Of a DNA stretch of 53,840 nucleotides, positions 1-8,368 are shown piece by piece. Below the pieces are notes generated by a model. That model was not told the DNA's origin. It saw only the letters and a list, made by a program, of their open reading frames with translations, and did not search any database. Position numbers and translations under genes: made by a program. The DNA comes from Candidatus Merdivicinus intestinigallinarum (lineage in GTDB: Bacteria; Bacillota; Clostridia; Oscillospirales; Ruminococcaceae), in the NCBI GenBank assembly GCA_018713335.1, contig DVOW01000014.1, forward strand, positions 1 to 53,840, written 5' to 3'. Every line of letters starts with the position of its first letter. Position 1 is the first letter of the stretch.

Positions 1-421
1 CAAGATACCTTTCTATATAAAAACGCTTATCCCGTTTCACAAGTCTGCCGGGGTAAGACTTCATCATTTGATGAAGCCTGCCGATCAACGCGCCAATAGC
101 TTCCGCGTCTTGTTCCGGATCGCAGTCGCTGCCCTCAATAAACTCATAAAGTATCAGCAGCCTATTTTCAGCCCTTACATATGGTAAATGCTCATTCGTA
201 AACAGTATCGGCGGCACTGGAAAGCCGCGTTCCTGTAAAAACACTTGTATATCAGCGCCAGTAGTTGCCGTATCAAAAAGTGAAGGCTTTATAACGCGAA
301 GAAAATATTTAGAACTGCCAGAAAATACAGCGTAAGATGTGCTTCCCATATCGCGCAGTAATTCGATATGATCCAGTTTGATCGGATAATTTTCATTGAA
401 AACCTTGACGATGCTTTCCAT
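1..421 (-). CDS. Aminoglycoside phosphotransferase/APH-like kinase, N-terminal part (cut by window edge)
   Basis: An open frame of 140 codons runs from an ATG at 421 off the left end of the window, so the C-terminal half with the catalytic HxD loop is not visible. GAGGTG sits seven bases before the ATG. The N-terminus resembles the APH/homoserine-kinase-II fold: a segment ending in FLRVI that would hold the ATP-binding lysine equivalent, an acidic stretch after LLILYEFIEG that resembles the hinge, then IGALIGRLHQ, the usual helix before the catalytic loop. Such kinases phosphorylate small hydroxylated molecules; the substrate cannot be told here. Its codons are clearly more AT-rich than those of the GC-rich neighbours, which may point to recent acquisition. 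It is divergent from the ABC exporter. Confidence 0.6.
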   Translation of the reverse strand, partial: MESIVKVFNENYPIKLDHIELLRDMGSTSYAVFSGSSKYFLRVIKPSLFDTATTGADIQVFLQERGFPVPPILFTNEHLPYVRAENRLLILYEFIEGSDCDPEQDAEAIGALIGRLHQMMKSYPGRLVKRDKRFYIERYL

Positions 422-443
422 ACAATCACCTCAATTTCCTTTT

Positions 444-472
444 ATTATACCGGATTCCTGTCAGAAAAGCAA
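444..472 (-). promoter_or_regulatory. Sigma-A promoter of the APH-like gene
   Basis: On the minus strand TTGCTT (472-467) and TATAAT (449-444) are separated by 17 bases and lie 23 bases upstream of the ATG at 421. Confidence 0.6.
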
Positions 473-521
473 GGAAAATGATGGTTTCGGCCTGGAAAAG
501 CGACATTTGACGGGATTTTGA

Positions 522-550
522 TTGACGGGGATTCCTTTATCCGCTATAAT
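522..550 (+). promoter_or_regulatory. Sigma-A promoter of the ABC exporter operon
   Basis: TTGACG (522-527) and a perfect TATAAT (545-550) with a 17-base spacer. Transcription would start near 557. This rules out the possible ATG at 518 as the start of the ATPase gene and supports 584. Confidence 0.8.
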
Positions 551-583
551 GAAAAAGCCAACAAAACGAAAAGGAGTTTCCGT

Positions 584-1285
584 ATGATTACCGTATCTCA
601 TGTCACCAAACGCTATGGAAAGGTCACCGCCAATAACGACATCAGCTTTACCGTAGGCGATGGGCGCATCGCCGTACTGCTGGGGCCCAACGGCGCGGGG
701 AAATCCACCATCATCAAGTGCATCACCGGCCTTCTGCGCTTTCAGGGGGAAATTGCCATCGACCAGTTCGGCAACAAGACACTGGACGCCAAGCGGCGGC
801 TGGGATACGTCCCGGAAATGCCCGCCCTTTACGACCTGCTGACAGTGTCGGAACACCTGGAATTTATCGCCCGGGCCTATGAGCTGTCAAACTGGGAGGC
901 CGGCGCCCAGAAGCTCCTGGAACGGTTTGAGCTGGCCGACAAGGCGGATAAACTGGGCAAAGAGCTGTCCAAGGGGATGCAGCAAAAGGTGAGCATCTGC
1001 TGCGCGCTGCTGCCGAAGCCCCGGGCCATTATCTTTGACGAGCCCATGGTGGGACTGGACCCCCACGCCATCAAGGAGCTGAAGGAAGTGTTCCAGGAAC
1101 TGCGGGCCGACGGGTGCAGCGTCCTCATCAGCACCCACATGCTGGACAGCGTGGAGGATTTCTGGGATACGGCCCACATTATGATGAACGGTTCCTTTGC
1201 CGCCACCAAGCAAAACGGCGAGGACGGGGACTCCCTGGAAAAGCTGTTCTTTGATATTACCGAGGGGAAGGCGGTGGAAGCATGA
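584..1285 (+). CDS. ABC transporter ATP-binding protein
   Basis: This 233-residue ATPase subunit would power an exporter together with the permease encoded immediately downstream. It has every ABC motif in order: Walker A GPNGAGKST, an LSKGMQQKV signature, Walker B AIIFDEP followed by the D-loop GLDP, and the switch histidine in STHMLD. The start at 584 is chosen because AAGGAG lies 8 bases upstream and because a longer in-frame start at 518 lies upstream of the promoter -35 box. The stop codon overlaps the permease start by four bases (ATGA), which implies translational coupling. The substrate is unknown; such single-permease clostridial pairs are usually annotated as ABC-2-like exporters. 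Confidence 0.93.
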   Translation: MITVSHVTKRYGKVTANNDISFTVGDGRIAVLLGPNGAGKSTIIKCITGLLRFQGEIAIDQFGNKTLDAKRRLGYVPEMPALYDLLTVSEHLEFIARAYELSNWEAGAQKLLERFELADKADKLGKELSKGMQQKVSICCALLPKPRAIIFDEPMVGLDPHAIKELKEVFQELRADGCSVLISTHMLDSVEDFWDTAHIMMNGSFAATKQNGEDGDSLEKLFFDITEGKAVEA

Positions 1286-2838
1286 GCAGCCTGCGCTATC
1301 TCTTTTTCACCCAGTTAAAAAACCAGGTGAAGGAACTGCTGCACCGGCCTTCCCAGCTGGTGAGCGTTATTTTGGTGGCGGCCTTGCTGGGGTTCATGCT
1401 GTTGGGGTCTTCCGCGCCGGTAAATGCCCAAGAACTCCTGCCGTCCTCTTACCTGTCCGCCATGGTTCTGGCCTTTTACGCCCTGATGTTTTTCATGGTG
1501 GCCCACAACGGCCTGGCCTCCGGGGCCAGCTTTTACACCATGGCGGATGTGAGCCTTCTGTTTTCCTCCCCCATTTCCAACCGGCGGGTACTGCTTTACG
1601 GCCTGGTGCGCCAGATGGGCACCTCTGTGCTGCTGGGATTTTTCCTGATTTTCCAGTACAGCTGGCTCCACAACCTGTTTGGCCTGAGCATTGGCGGCCT
1701 GCTGGTGATCCTGCTGGGATACGCCCTGATCATCTTCTGCGCCCAGCTCACCTCCATGGCCCTGTACTCCCTGTCTGCCGGGGACGACCGCCGGAAGGCC
1801 CTGGCGAAAAAAATTTACTGGGGCTGCGCTGCTTTATCGGTCCTGGCGGTAGCCGTGCCCTTCTTCCTGTCGGAGGGCGAACTGCTGGAACGGCTGATCG
1901 ATGCCGCCAATTCCCCCCTGACCCTGCTGATCCCCGCAGGCGGCTGGGCGGCCAACGCCGTGGGCGGATTTGTGGGACAGAACCTTCTGACGGCGGCTGG
2001 CGGGCTCCTTTTGCTCCTGTTGTTTATGGCCGCGCTGCTTTTGCTGATTATCAAAACGGACGCGGATTTTTACGAGGATGTGCTTCAGGCCACGGAGGCG
2101 TCCCATTCCGCCATTACCGCCAAAAAGGAGGGGAAAATGCAGGACGTCCTGCCCAAAAACATCAAGGTGGGCAAAACCGGCCTGGGCCGGGGCAAGGGCG
2201 CGGACGCCTTCTATTACAAGCACAAGCTGGAAAACCGCCGGGCGAAAATTTTCCTCTTTGACGGCATGAGTCTGATTATGGGCGGGTGCCTGCTGCTGAT
2301 GAGCCTGTTTATGCGGGATGCAGGGGCGGCGGTCATATTCGCCTTGGGCGCGTATTTGCAGTTTTTTACCATGATGACCGGCCGCTGGATCAAGGAACTG
2401 ACCCTCCCTTACGTGTACATGGTCCCCCAGCCGGCTTTCCGGAAACTGATTGCCATCTGCCGGGAACAGGTGCGGACCATTGCCGCTGAATCGGTGGTCC
2501 TCATGGTGCTGGTGGGGCTGATTATCGGCGCGGAGCCTTGGGTCATCGCCGCCATGGTCGTCGCCCGAATTGGGTACGGGCTTTTGTACATTGCCGGGAA
2601 CATCCTGGCGGAACGGGTTTTAGGAGGCATGGTCAACAAGATCCTGCTGTTTACTCTTTACTTCCTGATTCTGCTTATCGTTGCCCTGCCGGGCATCGTC
2701 CTGGGCATTGTGGCGGGGGTATTGGCCGGAACGGCGGCGGGGCTGTTGGTCACCTTCCTGTGGAACCTGCTGGCCGCGGCTGTCATCGGATTTGCCTGCA
2801 AGGATATTTTGAACTGCGCGGAGCTGAACAACAAATAA
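1282..2838 (+). CDS. ABC exporter permease (putative ABC exporter family)
   Basis: A 518-residue membrane protein with roughly ten to twelve hydrophobic segments spread over its whole length, including paired helices near residues 30-80, 110-160, 185-260 and 325-510. A soluble charged stretch around residues 260-320 (lysine-rich, ending near KHKLENRRAKIF) probably faces the cytoplasm. The size and pattern fit the clostridial 'putative ABC exporter' permeases rather than a classical 250-residue ABC-2 subunit, so one polypeptide may form both halves. It is co-transcribed with the ATPase through an ATGA overlap. The transported substrate cannot be inferred. Confidence 0.8.
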   Translation: MSSLRYLFFTQLKNQVKELLHRPSQLVSVILVAALLGFMLLGSSAPVNAQELLPSSYLSAMVLAFYALMFFMVAHNGLASGASFYTMADVSLLFSSPISNRRVLLYGLVRQMGTSVLLGFFLIFQYSWLHNLFGLSIGGLLVILLGYALIIFCAQLTSMALYSLSAGDDRRKALAKKIYWGCAALSVLAVAVPFFLSEGELLERLIDAANSPLTLLIPAGGWAANAVGGFVGQNLLTAAGGLLLLLLFMAALLLLIIKTDADFYEDVLQATEASHSAITAKKEGKMQDVLPKNIKVGKTGLGRGKGADAFYYKHKLENRRAKIFLFDGMSLIMGGCLLLMSLFMRDAGAAVIFALGAYLQFFTMMTGRWIKELTLPYVYMVPQPAFRKLIAICREQVRTIAAESVVLMVLVGLIIGAEPWVIAAMVVARIGYGLLYIAGNILAERVLGGMVNKILLFTLYFLILLIVALPGIVLGIVAGVLAGTAAGLLVTFLWNLLAAAVIGFACKDILNCAELNNK

Positions 2839-2880
2839 TGAAAGGGACGCTCCCTGCGGTTCCCCCATGATTTTCAAACA

Positions 2881-2912
2881 AAAACGGACCGGTTATTCCG
2901 GCCCGTTTTGTT
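2881..2912. terminator. Bidirectional intrinsic terminator between the ABC operon and araBD
   Basis: A 12-base near-perfect stem (one mismatch) beginning AAAACGG and ending CCGTTTT, with loop TTATT, is flanked by T-runs on both strands. It lies between two convergent operons and can end both. Confidence 0.8.
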
Positions 2913-2948
2913 TTACACGGAAACGTTTGCAAAGGTTCGTCGTTTTTT

Positions 2949-3650
2949 CTATTTCTGCCCGTAATAGGCATTCTTGCCGTGCTTGCGGAAAAAATGCTTA
3001 TCCAGCAGCTTCTGCTGCATGGGGTCCAGGGTCCCCAACCCGCCGGGGGCCAGCCATTCGCTCATGGCCGCCATTTGGGCGGTTTCTTCCAGCACGGCGG
3101 CGTGATATACCGCCTCAAAGCAGTCCTTCCCCCAGGTAAAGGGGCCGTGGGAATGGACCAGCACCGCCGGGATGCTGGCCGGGTCCTTTCCGGAAAATTC
3201 CTCCACGATGACATTGCCGGTTTCCGCCTCATACGGCCCCTCGATCTCCTTGGATTTCATCTTCCGGGTGCAGGGGATGGGGCCGTAAAAATAATCGGCG
3301 TGGGTGGTGCCGTAGGCCGGGATGTCCCGGCCCGCCTGGGCCCAGGCAGTAGCCCACCGGGAATGGGTATGGACGATGCCGCCGATGCCGGGGAAATTCC
3401 TGTAAAGGACCAGGTGGGTGGGGGTATCGGAGGATGGGTTCCATTTCCCCTCCACTTTTCTCCCCTCCAGGTCCACGACCACCATGTCCTCCGGGGTCAA
3501 CGCCTCATATTCCACGCCGGAGGGCTTGATGACAACCAGGCCCTTCTCCCGGTCGATTCCGGACGCATTCCCCCAGGTAAAGGTCACTAAGCCGTATTGG
3601 GGCAGCTTCAAGTTTGCTTTCCAAACATCTTCCCTCAATTGTTCCAGCAT
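2949..3650 (-). CDS. araD: L-ribulose-5-phosphate 4-epimerase
   Basis: This 233-residue cytosolic class II aldolase-fold enzyme converts L-ribulose 5-phosphate to D-xylulose 5-phosphate, the last step of L-arabinose use. The length matches the family. Zinc ligands are visible in VHTHS (His94, His96) and HSHG (His166/168 region). The catalytic pair is represented by the Asp in THADYFYG (Asp119) and a C-terminal tyrosine in NAYYGQK (Tyr229). The phosphate-binding GNAS and SSDTPTH motifs are also present. GGAGGG stands 7 bases before the ATG. It follows araB by 12 bases in one operon. No araA, araR or arabinose transporter is visible in the window. Confidence 0.95.
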   Translation of the reverse strand: MLEQLREDVWKANLKLPQYGLVTFTWGNASGIDREKGLVVIKPSGVEYEALTPEDMVVVDLEGRKVEGKWNPSSDTPTHLVLYRNFPGIGGIVHTHSRWATAWAQAGRDIPAYGTTHADYFYGPIPCTRKMKSKEIEGPYEAETGNVIVEEFSGKDPASIPAVLVHSHGPFTWGKDCFEAVYHAAVLEETAQMAAMSEWLAPGGLGTLDPMQQKLLDKHFFRKHGKNAYYGQK

Positions 3651-3662
3651 GGTTTTCCCTCC

Positions 3663-5327
3663 TTAGCAGTTGGCGTTCCGGATGGCCTTCAGCCGTTTCA
3701 TGACGTCGTTTTCTCCCCGGCCGAAATAGTCGTGGAGCTTTTCATATTCCTCATACAGCTTTTCATAAACCGCCGCGTTTTCCGGGATGGGCCGGTAAAG
3801 GATATCGTGGGAGGTATCCATGGCCCGGGCCGCCTCGAAAATGCTGTCAAAGCCGCCTGCCTCTTTCCCGGCCGCCACCGCGCCAAAGAGGGCGGAGCCT
3901 AAGGCAGGCCCCTGGGAAGCGGAGGTGACCCGGATGGGCATATTCAGCACGTCGGCGTAAATCTGCATCATCATGGGGTCCTTTAAGGCAATGCCGCCGG
4001 AGGCCACGAACTCCTCTACCGGGACGCCGCCCCGCCGGTAATTCTCCACGATCATCCGGGTGCCGTAAGCGGTGGCCTCAATGAGCGCCCGGTAAAGCTC
4101 CTCCGGCCTGGTCTGCAACGTCATGCCCAGAATCATGCCGCTTAAATCCACGTCCACCAAAACCGACCGGTTGCCGTTCCACCAGTCCAAAGCCAGCAGC
4201 CCGCTTTGTCCGGGCTTTTGGGCCTGGGCCTTTTCCCGGAGGAATTTGTGGATATTTTTGCCCTCTGCCTTGGCCTGTTCATAATAGTCAGCCGGCAGGC
4301 AGTTTTCGATGAACCAGGCGAAATGGTCCCCAACGCAGGACTGGCCCGCCTCGTAACCGAAATAGCCGGGCATAACCCCGTCCTCCACCACGCCGCAGAT
4401 GCCGGGGATCTGGAGCTCTTTTTCTCCCATGAGGATATGGCAGGTGGAAGTGCCCATAATGGCCAGCAGCTTGCCGGGGCCGTCAATGCCCACGGCGGGA
4501 AGGCATACATGGGCGTCCACATTGCCCACAGCCACCGCTGTGCCGCAGCTTAATCCGGTGAGCTTGGCGGCCTTTTCCGTCAGATACCCGGCCCGGGAAC
4601 CCAGGGGCGTGATCTCCTGGGAAAGCTTGGTGTCCGCAAGATCCGCAAGCCTGGGGTCCAAGGCGGCGAAAAATTCCCGGGACGGGAACCCGGCCCTTTT
4701 GTTCCAAAGCTCTTTATATCCGGCGGTGCAGGAGTTGCGGGTTTCCTTGCCGCAGAGCTGCCAGACGATCCAGTCGGCGGCCTCGATGAACCGGTCCATT
4801 TTTTCATAGATTTCCGGGTCCTCGTCCAAAATCTGCCAGATTTTCGGGACGGCCCACTCGGAGGAGATCTTCCCGCCATAGTTGGCCAGCCACTTTTCCC
4901 CCCGTTCTTCCGCGATGCGGTTCAATTCATTGGCCTTGTCCTGGGCCGCGTGGTGTTTCCACAGCTTGACATAAGCGTGGGGGCGGCCCTTATATTCCGG
5001 CAGAAAACACAAAGGGGTCCCATCCTTTAAAACGGGAAGGACGGTGCAGGCGGTAAAATCAATGCCGATGCCCATGACGTCCTCCGGGGAAACACCGCTT
5101 TCCTTCAGCACAGCGGGGATCGTGTGCGTGAGCACGTCCAGATAATCCTGAGGATGCTGCAAAGCCCAGTCCGGTTTCAGGGAGGTGCCGTCCGGCAGCG
5201 CCCGGTCCATTACCCCGTGGGGGTATTCATAAACAGCGGCTGCCATTTCCTTCCCGCTGGGGATCTCTACCAGCAAAGCGCGGCCGGAAAGAGTGCCGTA
5301 GTCCACACCGATTGCGTATTTTTTCAT
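3663..5327 (-). CDS. araB: Ribulokinase
   Basis: FGGY-family kinase of 554 residues that phosphorylates L-ribulose with ATP, supplying the substrate of araD. The N-terminal phosphate loop [14 protein letters not shown] is the typical ribulokinase form. [10 protein letters not shown] and the C-terminal [21 protein letters not shown] match the FGGY signature and adenosine-binding region. The start at 5327 gives [11 protein letters not shown], has GGAAGG upstream, and is preferred to a six-codon longer ATG at 5345 because family members begin at this point. A promoter lies about 33 bases upstream. The usual partner araA is not in the window. Confidence 0.94.
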   Translation of the reverse strand: MKKYAIGVDYGTLSGRALLVEIPSGKEMAAAVYEYPHGVMDRALPDGTSLKPDWALQHPQDYLDVLTHTIPAVLKESGVSPEDVMGIGIDFTACTVLPVLKDGTPLCFLPEYKGRPHAYVKLWKHHAAQDKANELNRIAEERGEKWLANYGGKISSEWAVPKIWQILDEDPEIYEKMDRFIEAADWIVWQLCGKETRNSCTAGYKELWNKRAGFPSREFFAALDPRLADLADTKLSQEITPLGSRAGYLTEKAAKLTGLSCGTAVAVGNVDAHVCLPAVGIDGPGKLLAIMGTSTCHILMGEKELQIPGICGVVEDGVMPGYFGYEAGQSCVGDHFAWFIENCLPADYYEQAKAEGKNIHKFLREKAQAQKPGQSGLLALDWWNGNRSVLVDVDLSGMILGMTLQTRPEELYRALIEATAYGTRMIVENYRRGGVPVEEFVASGGIALKDPMMMQIYADVLNMPIRVTSASQGPALGSALFGAVAAGKEAGGFDSIFEAARAMDTSHDILYRPIPENAAVYEKLYEEYEKLHDYFGRGENDVMKRLKAIRNANC

Positions 5328-5359
5328 AGACAACTTCCTTCCCACAATAAGTTTCCTAT

Positions 5360-5388
5360 ATTATAGCATACCCTCCCAGTTTTGGAAA
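5360..5388 (-). promoter_or_regulatory. Promoter of araB-araD
   Basis: Minus-strand TTTCCA (5388-5383) and TATAAT (5365-5360), spacer 17. No clear AraR-type operator was recognised around it. Confidence 0.6.
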
Positions 5389-5428
5389 GAGGATTTTTTG
5401 ATTTTCGTGAAATTCGCTGTTTTATGTA

Positions 5429-5459
5429 AAATACAAAGGCCGCAGGTCTCTCCTGCGGC
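5429..5459 (-). terminator. Terminator downstream of the SUKH-like gene
   Basis: Perfect 8-base stem GCCGCAGG/CCTGCGGC (5439-5446 and 5452-5459) with a 5-base loop, followed on the minus strand by a T-rich tail interrupted by G and A. It lies 20 bases after the stop of the gene at 5479. Confidence 0.65.
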
Positions 5460-5478
5460 ACAATGTACTGCCGTACTG

Positions 5479-6123
5479 TCAGCTTCGGAACAAATTGAGG
5501 TCTTCAGCCTCCTGCCTGGAGGCGTACACCAGAAAATCATCCTGGTTCTTCAGGCAGACCACCAAAAGGTCCATGGAACGGGGGTTGTGGCTTAAAGACA
5601 GCTGTCTGGAAAGCTGCTTGCGGTCCTGTTCCGTCCGGGGGTGAGATTCCTCATAGGCCTCCAGCAAATTGGTGATGCTGTACGGGAGGTTCTGCCGGAT
5701 GCACCGGGCCACTTCCCGCCAGCAGGGGTAATAGATGGCCATTTCCAGGAAGTCCTTGATGCTCCCGGCCACCTTGTACCCCTTGGCCCCGGAAACATAC
5801 CCAACGGCATAACGGTCGTCCTCTAATCCGCCGCAGCCCCCGATGGTCCCCATGCACCCTCCTTCGTTGTCCACAGCGAAAATGGCAAACTCCGGGATAG
5901 GGTAAAACAGGAAATCCTCGATCACGCTGTCGGTGCAAAAGGAAATGTCAAAGCTGTGATCCAGCATTTGATAGATCGGAGTGTTCCGTTCCAGGAGGGG
6001 CGTATTCATCACCGTCTTTCCCGCCATCACGGTTTCAATCCGGACGCCTTTGGCGGGGATCTCCTGAATCAGGGAACCCGCCTGCTGTTCAATGTCAATC
6101 AATACGCGCTGTGTTTTTCCCAT
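5479..6123 (-). CDS. SUKH (SMI1/KNR4)-like protein
   Basis: A 214-residue soluble protein. The central part, from IPEFAIFAVDNEGGCMG to GYVSGAKGYKVAGSIKDFLE, resembles the SUKH fold core, which has a small-residue 'F(A)-D-G-G' strand followed by a 'pvgyvs... sikdFl' helix. SUKH proteins are often immunity or regulatory proteins in toxin systems, but no toxin gene is next to it, so that role is not supported. AAAGGAG lies upstream of the ATG. It follows the GGDEF gene by 67 bases and is probably in the same transcript, so a link with that signalling protein is possible. Assignment rests on motif resemblance only. Confidence 0.5.
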   Translation of the reverse strand: MGKTQRVLIDIEQQAGSLIQEIPAKGVRIETVMAGKTVMNTPLLERNTPIYQMLDHSFDISFCTDSVIEDFLFYPIPEFAIFAVDNEGGCMGTIGGCGGLEDDRYAVGYVSGAKGYKVAGSIKDFLEMAIYYPCWREVARCIRQNLPYSITNLLEAYEESHPRTEQDRKQLSRQLSLSHNPRSMDLLVVCLKNQDDFLVYASRQEAEDLNLFRS

Positions 6124-6190
6124 ACCGATCTCACTCCTTTATCGTTGGGATTCACATATATACAATCAGCCGGACCGGCCGGCCGCCGTA

Positions 6191-7645
6191 TCAGGGGTCG
6201 ATATCGGACAGGGCCGTCAAATAGGGCGACTGCTCCATCCGGGGGGAATAAAACGCGAAGCCGTTGTTCCCGTGCTCTTTTACCTCGTATAACGCCATAT
6301 CCGCTTTCCGCAGCAGCTCCTCATAGGTTTTGCCGTCCGCAGGATAGGTGACGATCCCAATACTGGCAGAAATGCCGCAATGGTACTGGGGATCCAGTTT
6401 TTCCCGGAAAGCCCGGCAGATGTTCTCCGCTTTTTTCCTTAAGACCTCCCGGTCCTCCAGCCCCTGCATCAAAACCGTAAATTCATCGCCGCCCATGCGG
6501 GCCACGATGTCTGTGGAACGGAGCAGGGATTTGATGGTGCTCCCTACGGATCTCAGCAATTCATCCCCTGCTAAATGGCCCAGGGTATCGTTGACCGTTT
6601 TGAAATGGTCCACATCCAAAACCATTAAGCTGAACGGGGCCGTCTGTTCCGACTGCAAAATCATTTTCGCCGCAGTTTCAAAGCCTTGCCGGCTGTAAAG
6701 CTGGGTCAGGTAATCGTGCATTGCCTGTTCTTTCCAGTGGAGGGACTCCTGTTTCAGCTGATGGATGCTGGCGAGCTTCCCAAAGCAGCCGGATAACTGG
6801 CCGCCGTGCTGGAGATCCCATTGGGCCTGGAGAAAGAGTTCAAACCAGACCGGCTCCCCGTTATTGTTCTTGAGCCGCAGGTCCATGCGGCAGGCAGGGG
6901 ATTCCGGCGTCAGCTGCCGGACCCTGCGGTAAAGCTCCCGGCAGTCCTCCGGGGAAAGGCGCCCGCTGTTTTCCAGATAACTTGACGCCCTGCGGATCCT
7001 GGTTTCCCCGCCGAAAACCTCCTGATACTTTTCCGTAAACTCCAGAGTGTCGCTGGCGGCGTCGTAAGAAAACAGGATCTCTCCTGACATTTTGGACAGC
7101 AGCCTGTACCGCTGGCGTTCCTGTTCCAACAGCCGCAGCGTCCGATCGGAAAGGTTCCGCTGATATAACGCCTCCTCAGCCTCCGGCGCGCTTCGGGACG
7201 TCTTTTCCGCAGCGGCAGGACATTTCTCCGTTATGCCTTTGATTTCCCGGCGCAGCCTATATAATTCAATGCCGTTATTTACCCGTTTCCGCACAAACCC
7301 CGGCTCTGTAACGGGCTTATAGATCGTGTCCGCCACAAGCCCTTCGTATCCCTCAAAATCAGATTCGTCAATCGTGCCGGCGATAAGCAAAAACACCGGG
7401 ATATCCGTCAGCTTTTTTTCACGGATACAGCGCAAAACACCCTTTCCGTCCACTTCCGGCATCACCAGATCCAGCAGCACTGCGGCCAGCCGGTCCTTCT
7501 TTTCCTCGATGATGCGGATCGCTTCCCGCCCGTTTTCCGCTTCCGCAATCTCATATTCCCGGCAAAACAGGTCCAGCAAAACAGAACGGTTCACCTCTGT
7601 GTCATCCGCAATCAAAATGGTGTCCGGCCTTCTGTTGTCCCTCAT
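6191..7645 (-). CDS. Response regulator with GGDEF diguanylate cyclase domain
   Basis: A 484-residue cytosolic signalling protein expected to make cyclic di-GMP when phosphorylated. Residues 8-125 form a receiver domain with acidic pair Asp14/Asp15, phosphoacceptor Asp59 (LLDLVMP) and Lys110 (YKP). The usual switch Thr/Ser before Ala is replaced by Ile (LLIAG), which is odd. Residues about 180-300 look like a PAS-type sensor. The C-terminal cyclase has an intact GGDEF at 385-389 and an intact inhibitory I-site RSTD at 376-379, exactly five residues upstream. A good promoter precedes it and AAAGGAG sets the start. The cognate histidine kinase is not in the window. Confidence 0.9.
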   Translation of the reverse strand: MRDNRRPDTILIADDTEVNRSVLLDLFCREYEIAEAENGREAIRIIEEKKDRLAAVLLDLVMPEVDGKGVLRCIREKKLTDIPVFLLIAGTIDESDFEGYEGLVADTIYKPVTEPGFVRKRVNNGIELYRLRREIKGITEKCPAAAEKTSRSAPEAEEALYQRNLSDRTLRLLEQERQRYRLLSKMSGEILFSYDAASDTLEFTEKYQEVFGGETRIRRASSYLENSGRLSPEDCRELYRRVRQLTPESPACRMDLRLKNNNGEPVWFELFLQAQWDLQHGGQLSGCFGKLASIHQLKQESLHWKEQAMHDYLTQLYSRQGFETAAKMILQSEQTAPFSLMVLDVDHFKTVNDTLGHLAGDELLRSVGSTIKSLLRSTDIVARMGGDEFTVLMQGLEDREVLRKKAENICRAFREKLDPQYHCGISASIGIVTYPADGKTYEELLRKADMALYEVKEHGNNGFAFYSPRMEQSPYLTALSDIDP

Positions 7646-7705
7646 GCCGAAGCTCCTTTCGGTGTTTTTTCGATGATCGCCCCACCGTACAAGATATATA
7701 TTATT

Positions 7706-7734
7706 ATTGTAGTCCCTTTTTTTCTTTATGTCAA
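7706..7734 (-). promoter_or_regulatory. Promoter of the GGDEF gene
   Basis: Minus-strand TTGACA (7734-7729), 17-base spacer, TACAAT (7711-7706); AT-rich DNA lies upstream. Confidence 0.75.
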
Positions 7735-7865
7735 TAAATTAACATAATTTTGTGCAATATTTTTAAATTATTTTGTATTCAACGCCTTCCGTTTTCCCCA
7801 AACAGTTCCCGTCATAACAGAGTGTGAATCCTTTCCTCCGGCGGCAAAGAGCCCGGCTATCGGAA

Positions 7866-7897
7866 CAAAAAAACGGACCGAAAGCAATTCGGTCCGT
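7866..7897 (-). terminator. Terminator at the far end of the cobalamin transcript
   Basis: Perfect 10-base stem ACGGACCGAA/TTCGGTCCGT (7873-7882, 7888-7897), loop AGCAA, followed on the minus strand by a run of seven T. No gene lies between it and cbiC, only repeats, so it most likely ends the cobalamin operon after about 470 noncoding bases. Confidence 0.75.
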
Positions 7898-7927
7898 CAT
7901 ATATTGGAAATGATCGCATCTGGTTAA

Positions 7928-8149
7928 GGGGCGATCATGTCATCGATTTGATGACCGCCGCCCCTGCAAAATTATTGAGTCTTTTCGTTAGGGGTGTAGG
8001 GGACGATGCCCACATCGGCCCGCGTTTTTTATGAAACCAATCGAAAACGTGTTGTAGGGGCGACCATTGGTCGCCCGGCAATGAATCGCGGTGTTTTTGT
8101 GGAATCGCGGGCGAACATGTCATCAATTTGATGACCGCCGCCCCTACAA
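7928..8149 (-). repeat. Cluster of four type-A hairpin repeats
   Basis: Four related hairpins at 7928-7968, 7995-8024, 8053-8078 and 8108-8149. Each, in one orientation, starts TGTAGGGG (TGCAGGGG in the first) and ends in CCC or CCCG. Between these ends lie two complementary arms around a short loop. Arm sequences differ from copy to copy but stay complementary, for example CGACC-ATT-GGTCG in the third. The first and fourth carry a longer inner arm pair built on GTCATCAA/TTGATGAC. No reading frame here is credible. Other copies are at 31758, 31811, 35520, 38433, 39043, 39085 and 47476. Confidence 0.8.
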
Positions 8150-8174
8150 TGTGTTCCCTAAAAAACGATAGGAA

Positions 8175-8367
8175 ATGAAACCTATCCCTTCCCTACGGCG
8201 GATTCATTTCGCCGTCCAGCGGTTGGATAGGAATTGAAACGCCGCAGCGACTTATCCGCGGGGATTCCCCTACCGTTCCCGTACCGATAGAGAGTAAATC
8301 CAACCCATCCGGCGAGCTTCCGCAAGCTTGCTTGCGAAGTCGAGCCGTCCAGCGGTTGGGTAGGATT
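8175..8367. repeat. Two type-C structured repeats
   Basis: Two copies (8175-8233 and 8296-8367) share the motif CCGTCCAGCGGTTGG on the plus strand. In each, an outer stem pairs bases before an inner hairpin with bases after the motif: CCTATCC with GGATAGG in the first, and AATCC/ACCCA with TGGGT/GGATT in the second. The outer arms differ but remain complementary. A third, inverted copy is at 31670-31724. No gene fits. Confidence 0.7.
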
Positions 8368-8368
8368 A

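Noticed and set aside
7935-8126. Open frame of 63 codons on the minus strand
   Set aside because: It runs through type-A repeats, has no ribosome binding site and no recognisable product.
7928-8149. CRISPR array
   Set aside because: Repeats are unequal in length, vary in sequence, are themselves hairpins and are not separated by regular spacers; no cas gene is present.
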